Source of the DNA: Didymella arachidicola
Taxonomy: Eukaryota; Ascomycota; Dothideomycetes; Pleosporales; Didymellaceae
NCBI GenBank assembly: GCA_016630955.3
Contig: CM050001.1
Location: forward strand, 124,001 to 188,000
Direction: 5' to 3'
DNA: 64,000 bases
Shown: positions 30,477-39,985 of the stretch, in pieces
Numbering within the stretch: position 1 is the stretch's first letter
Layout of the letters: the number at the start of each line of letters is the position of its first letter
Translations under genes and position numbers: made by a program
The notes under the pieces: generated by a model
Told to the model about the DNA's origin: nothing
The model's input: only the letters and a program-made list of their open reading frames with translations
Databases searched by the model: none

Positions 30477-31326
30477 ACCCCTACAGCCCACCCCGAACAT
30501 CAACTTTTCCAGGTCAGCGAAAGGTCGATTTCCATCGATTTTTCGTTCAAACACGACTCAAATGCCTTCGTAAATCTGTTTCCCAACGTCCTGTCTCCGC
30601 TGCAGGCGTTGTGGCCGGCGCGCTGCCTTGTTTTGTCTTTTAGCTCTTCGCTGAGCTGAAATCTTTTCAAAATGGCCTGTGCGCTACTCAGTTTTACATG
30701 TTTGGTTGAAGGCTACAACCACTGTTAAGACAAGGAGACATCTTTGCCACTCTCTGTTCTTACAAGATATGGGCACCTGCCAGGCCTAAACACAAAGGCT
30801 CTCCATGCGAAGAGCCACGGCACGATTCGACAGAGCACCGGCTCTCAACACGCAAACAAGGCAGCCAGCATGGCCTTACATTCCACGACTTCTAAGAGAT
30901 AAAGAAGAAGGATGGCCTGGCTCTGCCTTCCTACTACACCTATCTCCTTCGACGCAGGCATGGCCAAGCCTAGTACAAAGGCTCTCCTCGCGCAGAGCCA
31001 CGGCCTTGATTCGACAGAGCACCGGCTCTCCACACCCACCCTCTCTTCCCTTCTCTCTCTTACGGCACTTCACTGCCTTTGAACACACACAAGGGATCCA
31101 CCCTAATGTACACAAATTGCTCAGTCTCCCCAACTGGATGAGGAGCTGTAGTTCTGACATGGTAGCAATACCCGCGTACGCAAGAAATGCTTTCTAAGGT
31201 AGTGTGTTAGCACTGTAATTCCATAGCTTAGCACGTCGTATATGCCCTTCGGGAGGCGAGATGATGGACTTAATCCTCATCAACTAGACGTAAAATGAAT
31301 ACCAACCAATCAACCCCTACAGCCCA
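30477..31326 (+). mobile_element. 822-bp insertion with 14-bp target duplication inside element B
   Basis: ACCCCTACAGCCCA occurs at 30477-30490 and 31313-31326, and the transposase frame is continuous if everything between them is removed. The insert ends with ACCAACCAATCA, a short repeat-like tail. No long protein is evident in it, though a 130-codon frame exists at 30805-31197. The same right-hand part is present in element B'. Its class is unknown; 14-bp duplications with a simple tail suggest a LINE-mobilised or SINE-like unit. Confidence 0.72.
30797..31030 (+). repeat. Internal ~180-bp-spaced duplication in the insert
   Basis: A roughly 50-bp segment beginning AAGGCTCTCC and containing GAGCCACGGC, ATTCGACAGAGCACCGGCTC is present at about 30797-30847 and again at 30977-31030, about 180 bp apart, with only a few differences. 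It is a direct tandem-type duplication within the 822-bp insertion. Confidence 0.7.
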
Positions 31327-32273
31327 ACGTCATCCTCCGACGCTTTGCTAAGGATACCCCTGAGACCTCTGACGGCAGCACAAGCTCTTCTTCAGTCTAT
31401 TCTGGCAGAGATTGGCTTAAAATTGAGACTCTGCTGCGGAAAGTAGTCAGGGATGAGACCAGTAAAGAGCTGAGGAAGATCAGCCGCTCGCTCCATCACA
31501 TCTCAATTCAAAACCAGCTCCTCCACCACAAGAATCAGGGGCTTGAGAGGTTCTTAAGACTCAAAAGAAGCATAAGAATAAGAGCAAAGCTCTTCAATTC
31601 CAGCCTCGCGAGGACTATTATGGTGGAGCAGAGTTCTACTCTCCTAGCAGAGTAGAGAAAGCACGCACTGATGAGAGGATAAAGCAACAGAGCCAGAGAG
31701 AGGAAGAGCTCCAAAAAGCAGAGATGAAGAAGCTTAGGCACACTAATAAGCTGTACAATGAGAAGATTGCTCAGGAGAGGCGTGAACAGCGGGCGAGAGA
31801 GAAGGAGGAGCGTGAGCGACTTAGAGCTGAGAAGGCTGAGGAAGCAGCTGAACGCAAAGCTCGAAGAGAGCGTGATAAGCAAGCTTGCGACGCTCAAAAA
31901 GCTGTACAATTGCCCCAAATAGGCAAGCGCAAAGCTTCAACAGCTCCTGCAGCAAAAATACAGAAGAAGCGTCGTACTGTGGCCGCTGCGCGTGGTGGTG
32001 TTGCTGCAGAGCCTCCTGCGGCACCTCGCACCCACACCACGCGCAGCGGCAGAACAGCAACTCTATATAATTGAACTGTATGAGAGAATATTGTCGCATA
32101 GGCCTATAGAACAGTCCACCAAAAAAAACTTATAATACTAGCTATTGTATGTGGCTCTATAACCTCATTTTTGCAGGTGCCTATTAAGGTGGTTTGGCGC
32201 ATCACGCGAATCCGCGCATCACGCGCACGGACACGGTAGTTCAAGCTAAGCGAAACAAAGTTCGGCTAACGTA

Positions 32274-32848
32274 CATCACGGGCGAGTACATCACGGGCGA
32301 GTGCATCACCGAGCGAGTGCATCACTTTTGCCAAGACCCCACCAAAATCACCCACGTTATGGCCCAGAACACCACAAATTGGCCCTGCACGAGGCAAAAC
32401 AAGCTGTAATATTACTTAGAGACCTCTTCTGCTCTATTCTCGCACGTTTGCGCGTTGTGCCCACTCTCTCCGCACCGTCCACAGCGTCGTTGGGATGGTT
32501 CACCTCCGTCACCACGCACCTGCTTCTTCTTCTTCTTTCCATCACTACGCGCGCCAAACTCTGACAGAGCAGTTAACCGCTGGCCTTCTTCAACCGTAAG
32601 GCTTCCATCTGTCTAAATATGCCTTCTTTTGCGCGATTTATGTTCTGTAGCAGCTGCTAGAGTTGCGTGAAGCGCAGCGTTCTCCTGTTGTGCCAAAGCC
32701 AGCTTGTGCGCAACTATTGCTGCCCCCTTTAAGACCTTCTTAAACGCTTCAACTAGAGGTTGGTAAGCTGTCTATATGCCTCTAAATCCTCTTCTTTACA
32801 AGCGTTAATTGCGACCCAAATTCTAGGCTATTACTTAACGTAGGTGCA
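32274..32848 (-). mobile_element. Pogo element D, 3' remnant
   Basis: A minus-strand remnant. Its terminal repeat follows TA at 32272-32273 and carries a CATCACGGGCGAGT-like module in three to four copies, then CTTTTGCCAAGAC. Inside is the C-terminal end of a transposase in decayed form, including a CCHC knuckle CGRCGESGHNAQTC and a GARSDGKKKKKQVRG basic stretch. The 5' two-thirds is absent. It is cut at about 32849 by element C. Confidence 0.75.
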
Positions 32849-34691
32849 TAGCGAGCGGCGCACCAGGGCGAGCGGCGCACTTTTGCCAAGACCACACCAA
32901 ACCTCCCTTTCTACACCAATGCCTCAGCAACAACCAAAAATCAACGCGTTAAAAGAGCGTCAGATTCAGCTTGCGCTCCAGGCCCTTGAAAAAGACGCGA
33001 AGCTCTCTGTACGACGCGCTGCAGCTATCTACAGCACCTCTGAAACCACACTTCGCGCAAGACGCGCTGGACGACCTTCACAGGTTGATACTATGGCCAA
33101 CTCACGGAACCTGACCAACAATGAGGAGCAGGTGATTGTTACGTACATACTTGAGCTGGTCGCGCGAGGAGAGCCCCCGCAGCTCGCGGCTGTGACTGAT
33201 ATGGCCGATTCTCTGCGAAAAGAGCGCGGTCTAGCCCCTGTTGGCCCAAAATGGGCCAGTACGTTCGTTTCGCGTCAGGAGGAGCTCAAAGTGGTCTTCA
33301 ATCGCAAGTACGACTACAGGCGAGCCCTCTGCGAGGATCCTAAGGTAATCCAGGGCTGGTTCAGCCTTGTAGCCAACATCAAAGCCAAGTATGGCATCCA
33401 GGACGACGACACGTACAACTTCGATGAGACAGGCTTCATGATGGGCCAGATAAGCGGTGGGAAAGTCGTTACAGATGCAGGGAAGCCAGGACGAGCAAAG
33501 CAGGTCCAGCCAGGCAACCGGGAGTGGGTAACAGTCATTGAGGACATCAATGCCACAGGATGGGCCATTCCGCCCTACATCATCTTCAAAGCCCGCCAAC
33601 ACCAGTCTAGCTGGTACAAGGACGACAACCTGCCCCAAGATTAGACTATTGCTATCTCTGAGAACGGCTGGGCTACCAATGAGCTTGGTTTTGACTGGTT
33701 GAAGCACTTTGACAGGCATACAAAGACGTGTACTGTTAGTACCTACCGTTTGCTGATTATTAATGGTCACGGGAGCCACAACTCTACAGAATTCACGCAA
33801 TACTGTAAGGATCAGAAGATTGTGACCCTATGCATGCCTGCGCACTCGTCGCACCTCCTACAGCCACTTAACGTGGGTTGTTTTAGCCCTCTAAAGAAGG
33901 CGTATAGGGATAAGGTCAATAAGCTTATGCGCAACCGGATCAACCACATCACAAAGCAGGAGTTCCTGCCATGCTTTAAAGCGGCTCACAAGAAAGCTAT
34001 TACCCCTAGCAACATCCAGGGAGGGTTCCGAGGCGCAGGACTGGTCCCTTTTGACCCAGAACGGGTCATATCAACCCTTGATGTGAAGCTGCGCACTCCA
34101 TCACCACCACTCCCTACAAACAACGAGCCCTGGCAGTCGCAAACCCCAAGCAATACCCTGGAATTTAGGTCGCAATCAACTTTAATTCAAGTGAAGTATA
34201 AGAAGCAGCAGGGCAGCTCACCAAACTCTGTGCTAAGCGCGCTTGAGCACTACGCAAAGGGGGCAGCAATTGTTGCGCACAAGCTGGTTTTAGCACAACA
34301 AGAGAACGCTGAGCTTCGAGCAGCCAATGAAGCCGCCACGCGAGGTAAATCGCACAAAAGAAAGCGTATTCAAGCTAAGGGAAGCCTTGCAGTTGAAGAA
34401 GGCCAGCGGTTGACTGCTCTACAGGAGTTTGGCGCGCGTGGTGATGGTAAGAAGGCAAAGAAGCAGGTGCGCGCTGAAGGAGGTGAACCGTCCCAACGAC
34501 GCTGTGGACGGTGCGGAGAGGGTGGGCACAACGCGCGAACGTGCAAGAATGCTGTAGAAGAGGTCTCTAAGTAATATTACAGCTTGTTTCACCCTGTGCA
34601 GAGCTAAAGTGTAGTGTTTTGGGCTATCATAGGGTGAGTTTTGGTGTGGTCTTGGCAAAAGTGTCCTGTTCGCTGACTGTCCCGCTCGCTG
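32849..34691 (+). mobile_element. Pogo element C
   Basis: The left terminal repeat near 32849 contains GCGAGCGGCGCAC twice and then CTTTTGCCAAGACCACACC. The right end near 34640-34691 has the same inner core in inverted form, but its outer modules are clearly diverged. TA follows at 34692-34693. It contains one transposase gene on the plus strand with one nonsense codon. Confidence 0.75.
32919..34574 (+). pseudogene. Element C transposase, one nonsense codon, catalytic Asp lost
   Basis: Starts near 32919 (MPQQQPKINALKERQ). The HTH region is followed by KWASTFVSRQEELKVVFNRKY, then the core. One TAG at 33642-33644 stands where Trp is expected (QD-stop-TIAISENGW). The first catalytic Asp is kept (YNFDETGFMMG), but the second reads Asn (LLIINGHGSH) and the third reads Asn (LLQPLNVGCF). 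The C-terminus has a CCHC knuckle CGRCGEGGHNARTC. Apart from these G-to-A type changes the frame is open for about 550 codons, so its death looks recent and caused by RIP-like point mutations. Confidence 0.88.
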
Positions 34692-34693
34692 TA

Positions 34694-36377
34694 ACGTGTT
34701 CCACCAGTAAGCGGCCCACACCAGTAAGTGGCCCACCCCACCGAACTTGACGCGACTCTCTCCACAACAACCACCATGGTTCAACAACAACGTCATCAAC
34801 AGACTTCTCGTGAAGGCAGAATTCTTCTAGCATCTCGTGCGCTTCAAGAACAACGCATTATAAGCCAGCGCCAGGCTGCCTTGTTATACGACGCTCCGCG
34901 AACAACGCTCCGACGCCGCCTCCGCGGTACTCAGCCAAAATCAGAGACAGCATCTGTCAATCGCAAGCTATCAACTACTGAAGAGCAGTCTCTTGTTCAG
35001 TGGATCCTAGAGCTTGATCGACGAGGCTTTCCACCTCAGGTTATTGATGTACGGCGAATGGCAGACGCTCTTCTTGCCGCGCGCGGCCAAAATCCACCCC
35101 CTCCACCTATAGGCAAGAACTGGGTGTCGCGCTTTATCAACAGCCAGTCTGAGCTTCAGACAAAGTGGAATAGGAAGTTCCACAGCCAGCGCGCTCGCTG
35201 TGAGGATCCTGTCACTATTGCAGCGTGGTTCAAGCTCGTAGAGGAGACGCGCCAGGCGTACGGCGTACTAGATGACGACGTCTACAACTTTAACGAGACT
35301 GGCTTCATGATGGGCGTTGCTGCTACCTCTAAGGTTGTCACGAGCTCAGATACAGTAGGTCGTGCTACTGTCGTGCAGCCAGGCAATAGAGACTGGGTCA
35401 CGACAATTGAGTGTATCAATGCGTCTGGCTGGCGTCTCCCGCCGTTCGTGATCCTGTCTGGGAAGCTTCACCAGGCTAGCTGGTACCACCACACCCTACC
35501 AGACTGGGTACTTGCAGTATCAGACAATGGCTGGACGACAGATGAGCTTGGTGTAGAGTGGGTAAAGCACTTCAACAGCCATACAGCGTCCCGTACGCGT
35601 GGAGTCTACCGTCTCCTTATCCTAGACGGCCATAGCAGCCATGCTACGCCTGAGTTCGACCAGTTCTGTACAGAGAATAAGATTATCACTCTCTGCATGC
35701 CAGCTCATACCTCTCATCTCCTCCAGCCACTTGATGTGAGCTGCTTCGCGCCGCTCAAGCGTGCGTACGGTCACGAGATCCAGGAGCTCGCCCGCCAAGG
35801 CGTCTACCACGTTGACAAGATAGACTTCCTTACAATCTATACACAGATCCGGCCAACAGTATTTACAGAGCAGAATATCCAGGCTGGCTTCCAGGCGACA
35901 GGGCTTATCCCTCCCTGTCCACATCGTGTCCTATCGTCGCTCACCGTCGTCCGGACGCCGTCTCCACCAGCGACTACAGCAGACAACATCAGTAACAATA
36001 CTTACAGAGGAGGTTAAGAAGCTGCGCAGAGCTAATGAGCGCCAGGAACGTAAGAGAGACCAGCGGCGTCAGTGTATAGCTCGTGGAGGAGTGCTACAGG
36101 CTCAGCAAGGCCAGCAGCTCGCTGTAGAGGCAGAAAGGGTGGTCGCAGAGGTAGAACAAGCTCAGGCTACTCTAGGACGTAAGCGCGCACCACCAACGTG
36201 TAGCAAGTGTCACGTTCAAGGACATATGCGGACTCAGTGTAGACAGTAATAGACTAGCTATCTATAAATTCTTATGCTATTATCTTGTGTTGTTGTAGAG
36301 CTATTGTGCAGAGAGTCGCGTCAAGTTCGGTGGGGTGGGCCACTTACTGGTGTGGGCCGCTTACTGGTGGAACACGT
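34694..36377 (+). mobile_element. Pogo element E with perfect 68-bp inverted repeats
   Basis: A 1,684-bp element. Its ends 34694-34761 and 36310-36377 are perfect inverted repeats of 68 bp, starting ACGTGTTCCACCAGTAAGCG, with the module CCAGTAAG(C/T)GGCCCAC twice. TA flanks both sides (34692-34693, 36378-36379). It inserted immediately beside element C. Perfect ends suggest the youngest insertion in this island. Confidence 0.92.
34764..36249 (+). pseudogene. Element E transposase, frameshift and Asp-to-Asn
   Basis: ATG at 34764 lies just inside the terminal repeat. The main frame runs to 36017: HTH with RQAALLYDAPRTTLRRRL, NWVSRFINSQSELQTKWN, then the DDE core. The first catalytic Asp reads Asn (YNFNETGFMMG); the others are intact (LLILDGHSSH, LLQPLDVSCF). 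Near 35990 the coding sense moves to another frame (to 36249) that carries a coiled coil and a CCHC knuckle CSKCHVQGHMRTQC. This is either a one-base indel or an unrecognised short intron. The enzyme is predicted inactive because of the Asn. Confidence 0.87.
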
Positions 36378-36379
36378 TA

Positions 36380-36819
36380 CGTTAGTTAATGCTTAATAAA
36401 GTTATTAGGCCAGTCCCGCCCAACAGGGGCCATTCCGCGCTCTTCTCGCAGTATATTGGCCATATCAGCCACATCTGACAAGCGAGGGGGTGCTCCTCGC
36501 TGTATGAGGTAAAGAACGTGATCAACAATCACTCCCTCCGCATGCTCATCTAGATACCGTCGACTAGGCATAGAATCGACTATTGAGAGCCCTCCGGCGC
36601 GTCGTCGGGCTAGTGTAGTTTGGGGTACCTTGTAGATGGCTGCGGCGCGTCGCTCTAAGAGATTTGCGTCTTGATTAAGAGCTTAAAGCGCAAGCTGTAT
36701 CTAACGCTCTTTTAACGCGTTAAACTGTGGTTGTTGGGGAGGAGGCGTAAGGGGGGCGGGGAGTTTTGGTGGGGTCTTGGCAAAAGTGGCCCACGAGAGG
36801 CGGTGGCCCACGAACCCAG
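36380..36819 (-). mobile_element. Pogo element F, 5' remnant
   Basis: Only the N-terminal end of a minus-strand transposase remains (36571-36386, with GVIVDHVLYLIQRGAPPRLS) together with its terminal repeat at the right end (CTTTTGCCAAGAC core and CGTGGGCCAC twice, TA at 36820-36821). The catalytic part is missing; the remnant starts at the edge of element E. Confidence 0.72.
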
Positions 36820-36821
36820 TA

Positions 36822-37562
36822 TAGACGTTATGTAAAAGAGAAATGTTGTTAATTCCCGGGCCAGATTAAGGGATAGCCCTGCAGCGTTTCAGCAGCCAGT
36901 GCGCCAAATGATCGAGTGCACCCGCCCCCACCCACGCCACCTCAGAGCCTCTTTCGATTCAACACCTGGCCACGTGCTGTAATTGTCTCAACGCCAGGTC
37001 CAAAATTAGCGCACGTGTTGATATGCGTATAAGGTAGCGCACAATTCATCGCAATTCGGATGCCAGAGGGAGGCTGTGGACAGCAACCCCTCTGCTCTCG
37101 AGACTACGAATGCCATTTCATCACCGTCAACCGGGCTCATGGATGACCAACTTACCGAAGGCGTTCCAGTCTAACGGTATTCCGTTCGATTCGGGGGTTC
37201 CTTCTCCAGTTCATCTCCGCGACACGGCACGTGACACTCAGCACGGTGGTGCACCCAGTCTCACCGAGCTCTATCGGCAAGGAAGCGCTGCCTACTTCAT
37301 TTGAGCACCTTCCCGTTCCTAACAAGAGGTTGTCGCCTCAAGGGAGCGCCATGAACTGCCAATGCTCCGATTGCAGGAACAAATGTTCGCCTGGCTAAAT
37401 GTTGCGGGGCCCCGCGTTGCTCTGACCAGCACTCGGGGTATCCATGACCGAAACCCTGCAAACAAATTTAACCATCAGGCATATGAGCAGCAACGAAATG
37501 ATAAATATGTCGCTGCTAGTCGTTGACTGCCAAGCACGTGCCATTTCTCACCTACTGCAACA
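36822..37562. promoter_or_regulatory. Upstream region of the rhamnogalacturonan lyase gene
   Basis: About 740 bp without a supportable gene. The last 500 bp are taken to be the promoter of the lyase. No clear binding palindrome was identified. Confidence 0.4.
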
Positions 37563-39367
37563 ATGAGCGTTCTCAAGCTTCTCAGCCTTGCTATTCTTAC
37601 CAGCTCAACTTTTGCTGCACCTCTTGAGGAGCGCGCCAAGCAGCCCAAGAGCTTCCTCAAGGAGGTCGGCAATTCGACCTGGGTCATTGGTAACGATGTT
37701 TGGAACGTCACCCAGAATGTTCAGTACGCCAACAAGCTTTGGTACAAAGGCAAGGACCGCGTAGGACAGGCCGTTGGACACTACGTCAGCTACAGTAAGT
37801 CATGCTAGTACGTCTTACTATCAAATGCTCACCAACATCCCAGACGGCGCAGCTTCTGACCTCAAGTGGCTTTCTGCATCCGTCGTCGACAAAGGCACCG
37901 ACTGGATCAACATCAAGTTCGTAGCAGCCGAGGGCGACTTCCATTGGGTAATCTATGACGGTCTCCACGGCTCGTACCAGTACTTCGTCAATCATGCGCT
38001 TCCCACCTTGGGCGAATTCAGAACTCTCTGGCGCCTCGACAACGTCTCGTTTCCGAACGCACGCACGAACGTCAGGGACGGCCCCTTGCCAGCACTTGCC
38101 GAATACGCAATCTCCACGAACGTGCAGGACGAGACGTGGCAGAAGCCCGATGGCACGTTTTTGACCAAGTACGACTGGAGCAGTAATGTTCGCGATAACG
38201 ATTTCCACGGAGTCTATGGCGAGGAGGTCGGCAGCTGGTACCTTAACCCGGGAAAGGACTATTTTAATGGCGACCACCTGAAGCAAGAGCTCTTTGTGAG
38301 TATCACAGCTGCTTCTGGGAAACTTCAGCTAATATTGCTAGGTTCACCGCGAATCCAAGACCGGCGACGCTGTTCAGCTCAACATGATCCACGGAACGCA
38401 TTTTCAAGCCGTCTCTCGTGACGCCTTCGCCGATGGAAAAGTCTGGGGTCCTTGGCTCTGGTACTTGAATGATGGATCTAAAGAAGATGCTGCATCGCGC
38501 GCTACACAGGAAGAGGGAAAATGGCCCTACAAGTGGTATAACGACAAAGCATACCAGTCTCGAGGCAAGGTCCAAGGCCGCTTGCTTCTCAGTGACGGCC
38601 GCCCCGCTGCTGGCGCCGCCGTCTTCCTCGGCGACAATAACAACTCCACTATCTCCACACTTGACCAGGGTAAAGACTTCTACTACACCTCGTACGCGGA
38701 TGAGAACGGCAAGTTCTCTTTCAAGGACGTTCGCACTGGATCTTACGCGTTGCAAGCCTGGGGCAACGGCGGCGCCATCCGCGACGTCATTACCAACTTC
38801 ACGCAAAACAATGTCGAGATCCGCGAGGGCGATACCACCAATTTGAAGGACCTATACTGGAAGATCACGGATCAGAACAAGCGGATCTTTCAAATTGGAG
38901 CCTTCGACCGCAAAAGCGATGGTTTTGCGCTTGCGGACGCGGATAAGCCCTTTGAACATGGCCGCATTTCCAAGGCACCAGGCAACCTTACATACACTGT
39001 TGGTAGCAGTACTGATAAGGACTGGTACTTTGGACAATCTGCGCTCGGCACATGGAGTGTTAACTTTCACGCCCCGAAGTTGTCCGCTGCTTCGAAGTTG
39101 ACCGTCTCGCTCGCTGGATTTAGTCAAGGCTCGAGCTGCGATATCTTACTCAACGATATCAAGATTGGCAACATTACGAGCGCGAGTCTGTTGAACAGTC
39201 AGGACACATACCGTGGTGCGACAAGGAATGGAGAATGGAGACTGCTGGAGTTTCCTGTAGGTGCTGAGACTTTTAAAAACGGGACCAATAGGCTGGACAT
39301 CAAAGTCACTAGAACTAGTCAGTGGCGAGGCTGGCTGTGGGACAGTCTTGTGCTCGACCAGATCTGA
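37563..39367 (+). CDS. Secreted rhamnogalacturonan lyase, PL4
   Basis: Three exons (37563-37794, 37844-38295, 38342-39367; introns 49 and 46 bp) encode 569 aa. The first about 19 residues (MSVLKLLSLAILTSSTFAA) are a signal peptide. The protein follows the three-part PL4 plan: an N-terminal catalytic domain with FHGVYGEEVGSWYLNPGKDY and HGTHFQAVSRDAF, a fibronectin-III-like segment starting at GRLLLSDGRPAAGAAVFLGD, and a C-terminal carbohydrate-binding-like jelly roll (TVGSSTDKDWYFGQ to WLWDSLVLDQI). PL4 enzymes cleave the rhamnogalacturonan I backbone of pectin by beta-elimination outside the cell. It points to plant-tissue feeding. It is a single gene flanked on the left by transposons. Confidence 0.93.
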
Positions 39368-39985
39368 GCGTTCACAAGGCTCCTGATTCGATCAGTAATA
39401 AATCATACGTTAATTTAGACAGAGGTGATGCCCCCGTGTCTCTGAAGTATCGCAAACAGGCAATGCTACTGATGTCGGAATAGATTCCATGGTTCCTAAT
39501 CCACCACCACCCATTGCACGAGCACAGAAACAAAGTAGCAGTTCCTCTACTAGAGCGAGTCGAGCTGTGGCGGACACCGAGATAAGTTATCATGGTATTA
39601 GATAGCGGCATCGACCGGGCCGGTGGGGCAGGGATGCGCCTCGCTGTGCAGGCCCTGCCTATCGCCTTTCATCAGCACACCAGCGAGAACTTCGATGTTA
39701 CGCCAGGCGCAACAAACGCGGGGTAGCTCCATGTCTTGCCAATGCTATCAACATATGATAGGTTCCACGTGTTTTTGGGCCAATCAGAAGTGCTGCATTA
39801 TGCTCGAAGCTGATGCGTGCGCTTCTCCTTCCCAAGTGCGCTCCTTCGTCTGGTATAGTCGCAACAATATGCTGGCCCTGTCCAAATTCCGGAGATATCA
39901 ATCTATTCATGTATGGTGACAGGGATACTAGCTATATAGTCCATGTCCCGCCTTGAGTCAACCAGTACTCCTCAAGCTACTCATC
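39368..39985. promoter_or_regulatory. Intergenic region with partial 19-bp element
   Basis: No gene is supported. ACCGGGCCGGTG at 39614-39625 matches 12 bases of the 19-bp element found in the FAD oxidoreductase promoters (47969-47987). It lies about 360 bp before the transporter start codon. Confidence 0.45.

Larger units (their letters stand above)
29360..32074 (+). pseudogene. Element B transposase (DDE_1), frameshifted and interrupted
   Basis: The N-terminal helix-turn-helix region is 29360-29700. The catalytic core follows in another frame (29713-30490) with all three acidic residues present: TYNMDEKGFMIG, LLILDGYGSH and TLQPLDVVMF. A single lost base near 29700-29715 causes the shift. 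Coding stops at GISPLQP, jumps an 822-bp insertion and resumes at NVILRRFAKDTPE (31327). A second single-base shift occurs near 31545-31560. The tail (31724-32074) is a long basic coiled coil (KEERERLRAEKAEEAAERKA). It cannot make a transposase, but the ends are well preserved, so it could be moved in trans. Confidence 0.87.
29270..32236 (+). mobile_element. Pogo/Fot1-type element B with an internal insertion
   Basis: A 2,967-bp element with 49-bp terminal inverted repeats (one mismatch), starting CCGTGTCCGTGCGCGTGATG and flanked by TA at 29268-29269 and 32237-32238. The repeat holds the module CGCGTGATGCGC twice. It carries a transposase split by an 822-bp insertion (30491-31312) bounded by the 14-bp duplication ACCCCTACAGCCCA. 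A relative (B') lies at 60095. Confidence 0.9.

Noticed and set aside
32274..36819. Elements D and F as the two halves of one element split by C and E
   Set aside because: Both are minus strand and in the right order, but their outer terminal-repeat modules differ and about 300 codons of transposase are missing between them. One deleted element is possible but not supported.
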